IMG/VR virus record: IMGVR_UViG_3300000115_000054 | Location: 10,892 to 42,252 of that record | Reading direction: 5' to 3' (one strand) | From: a virus | Length of the DNA stretch: 31,361 nt | In this document: positions 1-9,526 of the stretch, in pieces | Layout: every line of letters begins with the position of its first letter | How positions within the stretch are numbered: the first letter of the stretch is position 1 | Made by a program: the position numbers and the translations under genes | Notes under the pieces: model-generated | Databases searched by the model: none | The model's input: only the letters and a program-made list of their open reading frames with translations | Told to the model about the DNA's origin: nothing

Positions 1-3000
1 TAAAGTAACGATATTTATTTGTTGCCCGAAGTTGCTGTCGCCGTTGAAAAAAGTTTCCATTCTAAACGAATTTGGGAAAGTAACGGATCCATTCCGGACT
101 GTCTCATTCCACTTATCAAAGAAGGCGGCCGCGAAGGCGGGGGAGGCGAAATGAAACTGAATCTCGCCCGAGTTCTCCCCGATTGTATCTATTTGCCTCA
201 ATCCAAGTCCTTCGAACAAGTTTTGATGTTGTGTATCATTTGGTATATCAAACTTAAAAGTTTGATTGTGTGCCAATGGTCCGTAAGTTCCACTGACGTT
301 ATCACCAAAACACTCACATGCCCGACATCCCGGGATGTCGGGAGACCCAACACAATCGCCCGGAAGTGTTTCAAAAGCATCATCAATTTGACCATCGGGG
401 GAGCCCGGGATGCAAAGTGCGCCCGGTTGCACACCTACCCAAAACTCCACCGATTTTTCACCCGATCCGTTGCAATTGAAAAATGGAACCGTGAGGGTCA
501 ATGGACCTTGAACAAGATCGACCCCTACTATTGCAGTGTTAAAACACTCCCCCAATGTGTAATCAATTGAAGTCTGGTTTTGATCTGTAATTGTAGCCTG
601 TCCAAGCACCGGAACACAATCTTCTGGTGACGCCGGGAATCGGTTTTCAACAGGAACCGTGAATACAAGTGTTACCCCAATTGGATAGTAACATGCGGCC
701 GGATCGAACAATCCACAAACTTCCGACTGTATCTCGATATCTGGCGGTGTGCAAGTACATCCGCCACCTAAATCTTCGCAGTCCCTGCCTATGGTTATGA
801 TGTAAGGAATTCCGATCTGCGACCCCGCATTCACATCTCTGACGTTAACAATTTTTGTTTCACTAAAGGGAGATGTCTCCGGGCACGAAGAAGACCAGTT
901 GACTCTAAGTCTAAATTGATCGCCAATGTCTCCATCGAGCTGGGTCTGCCGAAAATCGGCGGACGATGCGGGTCTTTGTGATTCGCCATTTAAGAAAAGA
1001 TCAAAGACTTGGTATTCTAACCACTGATTACCCCCATCGGTACTCTTTTCCCAAACATAAGACAAATTCATTGCACATGCTGATTGTTGATTCTGAAATG
1101 CAGATATCAAATCTCCATCCCAGCCGGAATCAGTTGGAAAGAAAATATCACCCGAATATAATCCCGATCTCAAATTCCTAATTGTGACAGTGGATCCCGA
1201 AGGTGGATTTGGTGGGAAATCTGGTGCTACTTCATCGGTATTGCATGGCGGGGCGATGGATATTATCGAGGGGTCTGCATTCCCATCTGCTGGATCCGCA
1301 TCCGCAACGAAACTACCCGCGCCGACCTGCATGATTGGGTTTGGTTCTCTACAGTCTGAACATGGACTACAAGAATCTAACGGGATATCGACACAAGTCA
1401 AACATGGAATATATTGACCGTCTTCTAGTGGTGGAATTGCTGGTTGTGAACCATCACCACAGAAAACTTGATCCTGTATGATCTCCAGACCGAGCTCGAT
1501 CGCTTGTTCTCTTGTTATGGATTGACATTGACCGTTGATACAAGCGACTCCCGTTTCTGGTTCTGGTGGTTCTGGACCCTCGCCACATAAATCTATCGCA
1601 TCTTGGTGACCGGGACGAGTTGCGTCGGTCAAGTCAAGCATAAACTCTCTAACATCGTTGAGATTATCTTTCAGCGTTTGGCCTGTTCCCCACTTTTCTG
1701 TATTCGATCCAAAACCACTCCAACTGGCCGCTGCCAATCCAATCATATATCCTAAGTTATATGCAATGCAAAATAGTCTTTTGCATTGTTCTGGTGAAAG
1801 GTCGAGTTGACTGTATCGGTTCCCCTGTGACTTCAGTTCTGTTCCCAACTTGCTAAAGTCAAAAATTACACCAATTTCGTGCTTACTCTTGTCTAGATTA
1901 ACACTACATGTTTCAAGTGACCGTTTTCCGCCAATACGATCAATTGGCACGCCATTTAAGTCTAGTATTTGTTCACCGCCTAGGTCATTTACACATCCCC
2001 AGAACGTGGGGAATAATCCCCAGTATCTTGCTATTTCATATCGTCTATCTGGGGATCCGATACCAGTTTTACTAACACCATGAAGTCTCCAGTTGGTGCC
2101 GGGGCCCATAGGACCGTCATCATTGAAGTCTATGAGTGGAACCGCTTCATATTGATTTTTTAATCCATATCCCTTCGCTTTTTCAATAAAATCATCGGGT
2201 TCTAATCCTGCCATTTGTGCTTCTGCCCAAGCATTTGATCCAGCATCAAAACCAACACCAGTGAATCCCAATTCCTTCAGTGGAATGAGTTCATTATCCC
2301 ACCAACCATAATCCCAGAATCTAATTTCCGGAATTCGATCTGGTGAAAATAATCTATTACCGGCAGTATCTGCTGGCAAGAACCCACATTTGTTCCTCAG
2401 ATCGCTTAGTTGATTCTTGTAATCTATACCCATGCTTACTCGATCATAGTTATTCTCAGATGGGAGTTCCCCAATTTCATGTCGGTTTCTGGCATCTTCA
2501 TATGCTTCCTTGGAAACATATGGTATTCTCCATCCGGAATATGCTGCGAACTCAAGATCAGTAATACCATTTTCTTCTGCGACCTCTTTACATCTGGCGA
2601 TCGCCACTCTCCAGCACTCTGGGGAGTTTCCTTGTCCGTTAGGTAATACACCGGGCGTATTCACGACGCCGGGGGTGCCAGCTGGATTGAATGGTGTAGG
2701 TAACCAACATTGTGGTTTTGTTACAGGTGTCCCCAAAACATCCAAGTCGGTATTTTGAAGCATTCCATGTGCAAATGGCTCCGAACTCCTTTGACCACGG
2801 ATAGGTCCGGGGTTCCAAGCACAATGTCCGGTGTTTATATAACCTTCAACCGGGCCGACGTTCGACCTGTAGTTTGGTGCCCAAGGAACACTCATTCCTG
2901 TAAACGTATTACACGGGAATGCTCGCATACCAGTACTGGTTGATCTCACCTCGTCCCCATCGACGACTCCATCACCATCGAGGTCCTCCGCCGCATCACC

Positions 3001-6000
3001 GGGTTGCCCATATCCGCTATTGTTGACAAACCCAGAAGTATTTGTTATCTGGAACCTTGAAAATCCCTGTTCAATGAGGGGTATAATAATCTCCTCACAC
3101 AAAGTCAACACACCATTTGCATTAAAGTCATCGACCTCACTCGCACCCGTCGCAATTTTGAAATAGTCGGCTTCACCATTTCCTTGAGTTGGATCTGTTC
3201 TTCGTGTGTACTTCTCGCGGCCGGGTTCACCCCATTGTCGGGCACCATCAGCCCCACCATCTGGTCCATCGTTCATTGCTACCCTTGGATCGTTTGAGGT
3301 CCAAGATTTCGGTGATTGTTGTGTCCATATGCCATTAAAAATTAAAGGTCTATGGTCTGGTATAAACGGATAGTATTCAGATCCAGAGCATTCGTTTTCC
3401 AATGTAGCCTTGGACGCAGGTGCGGATGCCGCATCTAGTGGATCAAAGAAGGATGCTACTTCTGTTATGAAATATTTACTTCTTGGCAATGAGTATTGTG
3501 CAAATTGTCTAAACAATTGTCTGTTTAGTTCTTTGGAATCTACTTTTACACTTTCTCTTGATGGTGGATTGATGCTGACAAAGGAGACAGCAGGTATAAC
3601 ATCAAGTGGATTGTTTGGATGATTTTCTCTGTGCTTCATGAGAATTTCATCAATCAAGTATTTGGCCTGATAAGTTTTTCGGCCTTCCAATAGTTTTGTG
3701 TAAGAAGAACTGTCTTTACTGAAATTAACATTCCAGTGAATTGGAAGTATAAAGTCAGCAACCTCGGTTATCGTCTTGCCGTCAAAGGTGTAATCCATTG
3801 CCTTTAGGTGTCTATTCAACCAAGGCAAGTTTTGAATATCTTGTCCCCCAAGTGGATCAAATCTCCACGGATTGGCGGTTTCAAACTGACCGGGGGATCC
3901 GAATGGATGCACTGTGCCAAGTGCATAGATTCCAAGTTGTGCGTTTGGGAAGAGTTCCCTTGCTGCCATGATCCGTTTTATAAAACCTTCAGTGAACCAC
4001 TGGAGATTTTCAAGTGAATCCTCATCCGGAAAATCGTTTCCAGCCTGACCATATGAGAAAGGATGCTCTACATTAATGACGATTTTACCTTTACATTCTT
4101 CGTTGATGTAAGAGGAAAGCACTCGACCGGCGGCATCTCGTTCCAACAAGAACGTATTAATTCTGTCTTGAATCTCGCTGATGGTGGCGTTTCTATAATC
4201 ATCATCTGTGATCGTACCGTCTGCTTCTAGAGTATAACTTGGAAGATAGAATACATTTCCAATTTCACCTTGTTCGAAAGATGTGTTCGATCCAATCACA
4301 CCACCGTTATTACCTTCACCAGCTCTAACTGTGGTGAAGTAACTGATGTCCATGTTGCATTCAGGAATTGTAATTGGTTCTTCTAGTGAGTCGGCAAAAA
4401 GACCGTTGAACAGGTAGTCATAGTAAACAAAGTAATCATTCCTCGTGGCACCAAAGACATATCCATTTAGATATTCTGAATTTGAAATTGTGCTATTCAA
4501 AATCAAAGAGTTTTCTTCATTGAATATACGATCACCTTCTTCTGTGTCGAGATCAATTTTTTCATCGAACGGCGCGAAGACACCGAGATCGTCATAAACA
4601 CTTCCGCGTAACCAGTTGAATATTTTAACTTGACTTGCCCGAGCCGTATCCCCCATGTATTTAATAATGCCTCTATTCAAAAGCATTGCGTTGTTGGTCG
4701 GAAGATCAACTCCTTCTGTGATTCTTTCCCAGTTGGTCGATTCGCCTATTTGAATATACTCGTTTGGCATGTCAGACCAACCATCGAACATGTCAGTCTG
4801 ACCGGAGTTTGGATTTGTTGTGTAATAAGAAGGTGCAGTCCAAATTACTCCTGTATCTCCATACTCAGAAATTGCGTTTACTAATTCATCCCAGATAAAC
4901 TTCTTGTGGGCAAATTTTGCAGTATACCATGCCATGTTATGATATTGATTTTCCGCCATGATTTCCTGTATACCGGGATCCGCAATTCCCAATCGAACTG
5001 CTTCTGCCGGTCTACCTTCACCAAACAAAGCACGACCGTTGTACTTGGAAGGATCCAGTAAGGTCCATAAGTCATTTTGGAAAAATCTAAATGGTCCATC
5101 ATAAAATGTTACTCGGTCATGTCCGACCACACTCTTTGTGTGTTGTATCAATCGAATGATACAATCTTTCATTATATCCCATTTGCTAGTTTTTTCTGCT
5201 CGGGTTCCATCAAGACCCCAGAAAATTCCGGGTAGTCGAACTGCATTACCGAATGGTTCCTGTCCGTTATTTGTTTCCGGTAATTCGGATCCACAATTTC
5301 TCAAGAATGCCTGGCCAGTCTCAGTCACAAAAGGAACATCAAAGAGTTCAATTTCCACATCCAATACAATGGTATCTGAGGTTCTTGAAGATGAATTTCT
5401 ATATGGGTTACTTTGGACTCTAGTGGTGATAAGATTCTTGACTTGCTGTTCGACCTTCGTGATATATTTTTCGTAGTCGATTGGACCAAGATTCTTAACC
5501 TGTGTCCGGTCTGCGGGTGACGAAGACCTGAAATTAATTGCAGGAAGTGGTGAACCAATGCCACCACCAACGCCAGGTGAATCTTGGTTATTCGATGATG
5601 GATCTACATTTGCAGATACACTATCGGAACTCATTGTAATGAGTGACCACCCACCACCCTTGGGGAATGCTGTATTGAAATATGTGCTTGCATCATTTCT
5701 ATTTTTAATTGCTCTTCCTGTGATTTCACCACCACTCTCATTGAAGTGATACCCCAAGTCTTGGAAATACCATCCACCACTGTCATTAGAAGGCACGCGA
5801 CAACACTTAATGTCATTCGTATTCGTAATCGAACTTCGTGCCGTCGCATCATAGATGTCATCAAAATCACCTAAACGTCCGGGTAGATTGAATTCACTGT
5901 TGCTGTCGTCTATCTGATCTAAAGCAGCCGCATTCCATGATATAACTTCCTTGATTCCCTTACTACGAAGCATTCTGATGAAATCACAAACAGTCTCTTC

Positions 6001-7878
6001 TGAGTCAACTATGTTTGACTCGATTGTAGTTGGTCTTTGAATCCAAGGTACGATATTTTCTGGTGATTTTTCAAACTCCAGTGTACCAACACCATCCCGG
6101 CTATATGGACTAATCGACGAAGAAAGAAGCGATCTTTCCTCAATAGAACTAGATTCAAGCAGAAGAGTATCAATGTAATTTCTGTAGTAGTCTTTTCTCT
6201 TGTCGTAAGGATCTTCTATATTTGGGTCGTAGTTGTCATCGACTGAGTAGATGTATGGAGATATGATCGGTCCACCAAATTCTCTAGACCAATACACTTT
6301 ATTATCGTTTACATCCGGTCTAGCAGAACCCAAAAACGATACTGGATTATTCGCATCCATTGGTTGTGGTAGACTTAAATCTTTACTTCCGTAGTTGCTG
6401 CACTTGATTGTAGGGAAGGCAGCACGAAGTGGTTCATATACTGATTCTTCAAGTGCAGCGTCAAAGGCAGTAGTGAGAAGACTTTGATACCAAGAATTAA
6501 ATGTCAACAAATCGTATCTTCTAGCACCATTTAAACTTGGAAGTGAGGTCACTTGATTCTTCCACCATTTACCAGATCCAACGGTTATCCAAGCCGCATC
6601 GTTTTTCTGGGGGAGGGTGTAGGAACCTCCTTTAATGTTTTCTGTATTTTGATACCGATAGGCAAATCCGTTATGCCCATTCGCATCTGCTTCCCATGCC
6701 CAACTACTCAAAGAAACTTTTTGCCCGGCTCCGTCAAATACAGTCGTGTCCTCGTCAATGTCAAGGTATTGGTCTACAGTTCCTTCTACAATCTGCTTGA
6801 GTGTTTTATTAAATCCCGGAATTAGTTCGGTGCTATATCGAGGATCCAATTGGCAAAGACCAAATGTTTTATCATGCTGTTGATTGTATGTTTTGGGGTA
6901 AAGTTCACTGTCAAGCCAACATCGAACTGGGTTCTTGATTACCCTGCCATTTTCTAAAAATACCTCTTGTTGTAGTCTTTGGTATTCTGCAATGAAAGCA
7001 TTAGTCCATCTTGTCGTTTCGGATATACCGTTTTCGTACCAAGGTGTCCAAGCAACGTATGGTGTTGAGTGTGTTTTATTTGCGGCGATACCGTCAATTG
7101 AACTTGTGTTGGATATTGACTGATTGCTGGGACTAATCCGCAAAAACGGTGAAAACCCTGTTCCATTTGGATATTCAACTTCTAAAATTGCATCGTCTTG
7201 GTGGAATCCAAGAGCAGGAGAAAATTCGTTGGGCGAGAAATCACCTCCGGCGGATCCATCGTTAGTATCGTCAGATCCGGGTGTCACCTGACTGAAGTAT
7301 TGAATTTTTTGTGCGGATCCGAGATCGTTTCCGAGTTGGTTTGCATCAGTATAATCGTATGGGCCCACTTCTTGTCGAATAGTTCCACCGAGTGCGTAAA
7401 AAGTAAATCCGATTACGTTTGGATAATCGTCTGCAATAATCTGAGCAACTAAACCTCTTGCTGCCGATACTGCATAGTCCTCTATACTTGTGATTGTAAC
7501 AGGAGTATCATATTCACTTGTATCGCCTTGTGGTCCGTTAGTTCTTCCCGCGTGACCGAGACGACCTCTCGCATCTACCGAATATAGTTTCTGCACGAAG
7601 ATATCAGTGTCAACTTCGACTTGTTTTGGTGCAATGGCTACTTCTTCGAATCCGTGTAACTGCGGACTCGTCCAGTACCAGTTCGTAAACGTAGCGTCGT
7701 AATCGGCAGCAAAAATATCAGGATCGGGGAATTCGATTGCACAATCTTCATCACCGCCGCCGCCACCACCACTTCCCGGCCACCCGATGCCGCCAGGGCA
7801 CAGGATAGAATTTGGATTCTCATCACAAAAACCGTCAAGTGGATTTCCACCACCACCGCCTGGAATTACGTCACTCAT
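1..7878 (-). CDS. Giant tail-associated protein, 3' end outside window (>2,626 aa)
   Basis: The frame stays open from an ATG at 7878 to the left edge, 2,626 codons without a stop, so the C-terminus is missing. The N-terminus has two glycine-rich linkers (residues about 7-11 and 33-40), as in proteins tethered to a baseplate. Several stretches look like alpha/beta-barrel (glycoside-hydrolase-like) segments: residues about 1260-1480 with INVEHPFSYG and ITEVASFFDP, and about 1845-1930 with FWDYGWWDNE and GVGFDAGSNAW. An EF-hand/dockerin-like loop DLDGDGVVDGDE sits at residues 1632-1643. The region beyond about residue 2080 is rich in paired cysteines and looks like beta-sandwich modules. It is the last visible gene of the fibre block, starting one base after the stop of the preceding gene. 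I infer a very large receptor-binding or polysaccharide-degrading tail appendage. No catalytic site is proven, and I do not recognise a named family. Confidence 0.85.
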   Translation of the reverse strand, partial: MSDVIPGGGGGNPLDGFCDENPNSILCPGGIGWPGSGGGGGGDEDCAIEFPDPDIFAADYDATFTNWYWTSPQLHGFEEVAIAPKQVEVDTDIFVQKLYSVDARGRLGHAGRTNGPQGDTSEYDTPVTITSIEDYAVSAARGLVAQIIADDYPNVIGFTFYALGGTIRQEVGPYDYTDANQLGNDLGSAQKIQYFSQVTPGSDDTNDGSAGGDFSPNEFSPALGFHQDDAILEVEYPNGTGFSPFLRISPSNQSISNTSSIDGIAANKTHSTPYVAWTPWYENGISETTRWTNAFIAEYQRLQQEVFLENGRVIKNPVRCWLDSELYPKTYNQQHDKTFGLCQLDPRYSTELIPGFNKTLKQIVEGTVDQYLDIDEDTTVFDGAGQKVSLSSWAWEADANGHNGFAYRYQNTENIKGGSYTLPQKNDAAWITVGSGKWWKNQVTSLPSLNGARRYDLLTFNSWYQSLLTTAFDAALEESVYEPLRAAFPTIKCSNYGSKDLSLPQPMDANNPVSFLGSARPDVNDNKVYWSREFGGPIISPYIYSVDDNYDPNIEDPYDKRKDYYRNYIDTLLLESSSIEERSLLSSSISPYSRDGVGTLEFEKSPENIVPWIQRPTTIESNIVDSEETVCDFIRMLRSKGIKEVISWNAAALDQIDDSNSEFNLPGRLGDFDDIYDATARSSITNTNDIKCCRVPSNDSGGWYFQDLGYHFNESGGEITGRAIKNRNDASTYFNTAFPKGGGWSLITMSSDSVSANVDPSSNNQDSPGVGGGIGSPLPAINFRSSSPADRTQVKNLGPIDYEKYITKVEQQVKNLITTRVQSNPYRNSSSRTSDTIVLDVEIELFDVPFVTETGQAFLRNCGSELPETNNGQEPFGNAVRLPGIFWGLDGTRAEKTSKWDIMKDCIIRLIQHTKSVVGHDRVTFYDGPFRFFQNDLWTLLDPSKYNGRALFGEGRPAEAVRLGIADPGIQEIMAENQYHNMAWYTAKFAHKKFIWDELVNAISEYGDTGVIWTAPSYYTTNPNSGQTDMFDGWSDMPNEYIQIGESTNWERITEGVDLPTNNAMLLNRGIIKYMGDTARASQVKIFNWLRGSVYDDLGVFAPFDEKIDLDTEEGDRIFNEENSLILNSTISNSEYLNGYVFGATRNDYFVYYDYLFNGLFADSLEEPITIPECNMDISYFTTVRAGEGNNGGVIGSNTSFEQGEIGNVFYLPSYTLEADGTITDDDYRNATISEIQDRINTFLLERDAAGRVLSSYINEECKGKIVINVEHPFSYGQAGNDFPDEDSLENLQWFTEGFIKRIMAARELFPNAQLGIYALGTVHPFGSPGQFETANPWRFDPLGGQDIQNLPWLNRHLKAMDYTFDGKTITEVADFILPIHWNVNFSKDSSSYTKLLEGRKTYQAKYLIDEILMKHRENHPNNPLDVIPAVSFVSINPPSRESVKVDSKELNRQLFRQFAQYSLPRSKYFITEVASFFDPLDAASAPASKATLENECSGSEYYPFIPDHRPLIFNGIWTQQSPKSWTSNDPRVAMNDGPDGGADGARQWGEPGREKYTRRTDPTQGNGEADYFKIATGASEVDDFNANGVLTLCEEIIIPLIEQGFSRFQITNTSGFVNNSGYGQPGDAAEDLDGDGVVDGDEVRSTSTGMRAFPCNTFTGMSVPWAPNYRSNVGPVEGYINTGHCAWNPGPIRGQRSSEPFAHGMLQNTDLDVLGTPVTKPQCWLPTPFNPAGTPGVVNTPGVLPNGQGNSPECWRVAIARCKEVAEENGITDLEFAAYSGWRIPYVSKEAYEDARNRHEIGELPSENNYDRVSMGIDYKNQLSDLRNKCGFLPADTAGNRLFSPDRIPEIRFWDYGWWDNELIPLKELGFTGVGFDAGSNAWAEAQMAGLEPDDFIEKAKGYGLKNQYEAVPLIDFNDDGPMGPGTNWRLHGVSKTGIGSPDRRYEIARYWGLFPTFWGCVNDLGGEQILDLNGVPIDRIGGKRSLETCSVNLDKSKHEIGVIFDFSKLGTELKSQGNRYSQLDLSPEQCKRLFCIAYNLGYMIGLAAASWSGFGSNTEKWGTGQTLKDNLNDVREFMLDLTDATRPGHQDAIDLCGEGPEPPEPETGVACINGQCQSITREQAIELGLEIIQDQVFCGDGSQPAIPPLEDGQYIPCLTCVDIPLDSCSPCSDCREPNPIMQVGAGSFVADADPADGNADPSIISIAPPCNTDEVAPDFPPNPPSGSTVTIRNLRSGLYSGDIFFPTDSGWDGDLISAFQNQQSACAMNLSYVWEKSTDGGNQWLEYQVFDLFLNGESQRPASSADFRQTQLDGDIGDQFRLRVNWSSSCPETSPFSETKIVNVRDVNAGSQIGIPYIITIGRDCEDLGGGCTCTPPDIEIQSEVCGLFDPAACYYPIGVTLVFTVPVENRFPASPEDCVPVLGQATITDQNQTSIDYTLGECFNTAIVGVDLVQGPLTLTVPFFNCNGSGEKSVEFWVGVQPGALCIPGSPDGQIDDAFETLPGDCVGSPDIPGCRACECFGDNVSGTYGPLAHNQTFKFDIPNDTQHQNLFEGLGLRQIDTIGENSGEIQFHFASPAFAAAFFDKWNETVRNGSVTFPNSFRMETFFNGDSNFGQQINIVTL

Positions 7879-7879
7879 T

Positions 7880-8761
7880 TTAGATTACTCCTACTTGCTT
7901 TATTATTTCTAGACTCTTCTTAAGTTCGGGGGTCCCAACTACATTTTGTAAAAGTTCACCGGCGAAACAAGGATTATTCAATGCAGAACTAATTGCAAGT
8001 TGAGCCAATCCATATCTTTTTATCAGTGCCAACGCATTATCTATGTAATCTTTTCCAGATTGAACCAGATTTTGTACATTTGTTATGCTCTGGGAAACTG
8101 CTTGTGTTACATCGGTTATTGATGTGACAAATTCGTTTATTGTGTTGACATTATTTGCCCACCCTGAAACATCTGTGTATTGACCAAGTATACCTGTGAT
8201 GTTCTGGTTCAGTGACTGGACAGATGCAAATAATTCACCACCGCCCGTTGGTAATATAGACTCAAATGCTGGGGTAAAATTGTCTATCAAATCTTGATTG
8301 GGAAGTCTCAGGTTGTTTACTATATTGTTGTAAGTGGTGGCGATACCGACTGCGTTAGACAACTGATATACAGTCCCCTCGTTGTCGATTAATCTTCCAC
8401 TTAATCTGTTCGTGAAATTCTGTGCGTTTGTGAGAACAGATGCAAAACTTACAGAGTCAGGATTGGTGGGATCTCCTGTCAATATTTGAGTAAGATTCTC
8501 AATTGAGGTTTTTGCTTGAGTTAGGTCTGGACCACCCGGAACTCCACCACCAGCAGTTTCAAGTGCGCTTCCAATAGTACTCGAAAGACCTGAGTTGCTT
8601 TCTATTAATAACTTTGAACCTTGGATCAGGGAGTCAACAGGATTTTGAAAAATTTGACCAGTCAACGCACCTTGAACAACGTCCCGAACTTCATCGGTAA
8701 ATATTTGTGTCTGTTCGTCGCAGTTATTGATTAAGTTTAAAGCATCAAAGTCAAACGCCAT
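7880..8761 (-). CDS. Unknown protein between PAAR tip and giant appendage (293 aa)
   Basis: I do not recognise this protein. The start chosen is the ATG at 8761, which shares its first base with the last base of the PAAR stop codon (TAATG); an upstream in-frame start at 8806 would overlap the PAAR gene much more. The sequence begins MAFDFDALNLINN and is rich in Asn, Gln, Ser, Thr and hydrophobic residues, with long stretches that look helical (QSLNQNITGILGQY, ITDVTQAVSQSITNVQNL). There is no signal peptide and no clear membrane segment. Its only cysteines are one near the N-terminus and one near the C-terminus. Its place between the spike tip and the giant protein suggests a virion role, perhaps as an adaptor or as cargo at the tail tip. 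That role is inference from position only. Confidence 0.8.
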   Translation of the reverse strand: MAFDFDALNLINNCDEQTQIFTDEVRDVVQGALTGQIFQNPVDSLIQGSKLLIESNSGLSSTIGSALETAGGGVPGGPDLTQAKTSIENLTQILTGDPTNPDSVSFASVLTNAQNFTNRLSGRLIDNEGTVYQLSNAVGIATTYNNIVNNLRLPNQDLIDNFTPAFESILPTGGGELFASVQSLNQNITGILGQYTDVSGWANNVNTINEFVTSITDVTQAVSQSITNVQNLVQSGKDYIDNALALIKRYGLAQLAISSALNNPCFAGELLQNVVGTPELKKSLEIIKQVGVI

Positions 8762-9021
8762 TATCCTGCCCTCACATTTCCAGATCCAGTAACGGGATGA
8801 CCACACGAAGCAGCGTCACCAATTCGAATCACGGGCAGTCCGTTTGCTCTTACGGAGAACGATCCACCAATCAAAACAGGACCAGAGTGTTCGTTTCTAC
8901 CGTGACCCGCAACCGGACCCATCAACAGTGCAACGGGAAATCCATTGGCGCGAACATTGGTGGCACCACCAAGAATAGTTCCACCTGCTACGTCTATGAA
9001 TGCTCTAGATATTCCCGGCAT
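8761..9021 (-). CDS. PAAR-repeat tail spike tip protein (86 aa)
   Basis: This small beta-rich protein has the hallmarks of PAAR tips: N-terminal MPGISRAFIDVAGG, two similar FSVRANG/TNVRANG...G-P-V units, and histidine/cysteine residues (AGHGRNEHSG, DAASCGHPV) suited to binding a metal at the apex. PAAR proteins cap the triple beta-helix of gp5/VgrG spikes and sharpen them for envelope penetration. T4 uses gp5.4 in this role. The start is taken as the ATG at 9021, which overlaps the end of the methyltransferase gene by 17 nt; the longer frame to 9066 would add 15 residues that do not belong to the fold. A gp5-like spike is encoded in the same minus-strand block, which fits a spike-tip partner. 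Confidence 0.88.
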   Translation of the reverse strand: MPGISRAFIDVAGGTILGGATNVRANGFPVALLMGPVAGHGRNEHSGPVLIGGSFSVRANGLPVIRIGDAASCGHPVTGSGNVRAG

Positions 9022-9526
9022 GTTTATCTTCTTCCCAAAATAGAATCTGCTCGCAATATTTAGCATACTTGTCGTCTATGATTTTGAAATATTCTTCGTG
9101 TGTACACTCACCAATCCAAGAGTCGAACCACCCAACATCCCAAGTCGAATCTGGTTCCCAGTCGTAAATATCTGCACGGACCAATCTAAACTTTTCATTC
9201 TTCGGACAGTGATCCCACACTAGATCAATGACCTCTTGGTTTTTTTCTACTATGGTAACACTGGTCACATCTTCATTGTCTATTAAAAACTGATGGACCA
9301 TTCCAATTCCCAAACCTGCAAGCAAAACATCACCTTTTGCATTTTCCCATAGGGGAGCATGTTCTCGGTATTCTTTTGTGGTGTCTTGCATGATTTCGTG
9401 GGTCGGGCAGAAAAGTATTGTATATTCGTCTTTTGGTTCGGGGTGGCCACACCAAGAATCAACTATTCGTTTTTCTATTCTAAATTCACCAGCAGTTCCC
9501 TCTGGTAAATTCACTTTGTACCTCAA
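9005..9526 (-). CDS. SAM-dependent methyltransferase, spermidine-synthase-like (173 aa)
   Basis: This looks like a class I Rossmann-fold methyltransferase. Motif I is VLLAGLGIGMV (residues about 67-77). The acidic residue ending strand 2 is E94 in TIVEKN, followed by RADIYDWEPD around 117-126 and a motif IV-like WDVGWFDSWIGE. The layout resembles spermidine synthase-like methyltransferases, but the protein is short and the substrate cannot be read from the sequence. The start is a TTG at 9526 that overlaps the TGA stop of the upstream adhesin gene (TTGA), which suggests translational coupling; a GTG four codons later is an alternative. It is the only evident enzyme in an otherwise structural block, between a glycine-rich adhesin and the spike tip. 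It might modify a virion protein or a host molecule, but this is speculation. Confidence 0.75.
   Translation of the reverse strand: MRYKVNLPEGTAGEFRIEKRIVDSWCGHPEPKDEYTILFCPTHEIMQDTTKEYREHAPLWENAKGDVLLAGLGIGMVHQFLIDNEDVTSVTIVEKNQEVIDLVWDHCPKNEKFRLVRADIYDWEPDSTWDVGWFDSWIGECTHEEYFKIIDDKYAKYCEQILFWEEDKHAGNI

Noticed and set aside
19-570. Plus-strand open frame of 183 codons
   Set aside because: It lies antisense to the giant minus-strand gene, has no phage-like sequence or ribosome site, and is a shadow.
5138-5476. Plus-strand open frame of 112 codons
   Set aside because: Antisense shadow of the giant gene without a ribosome site or family features.
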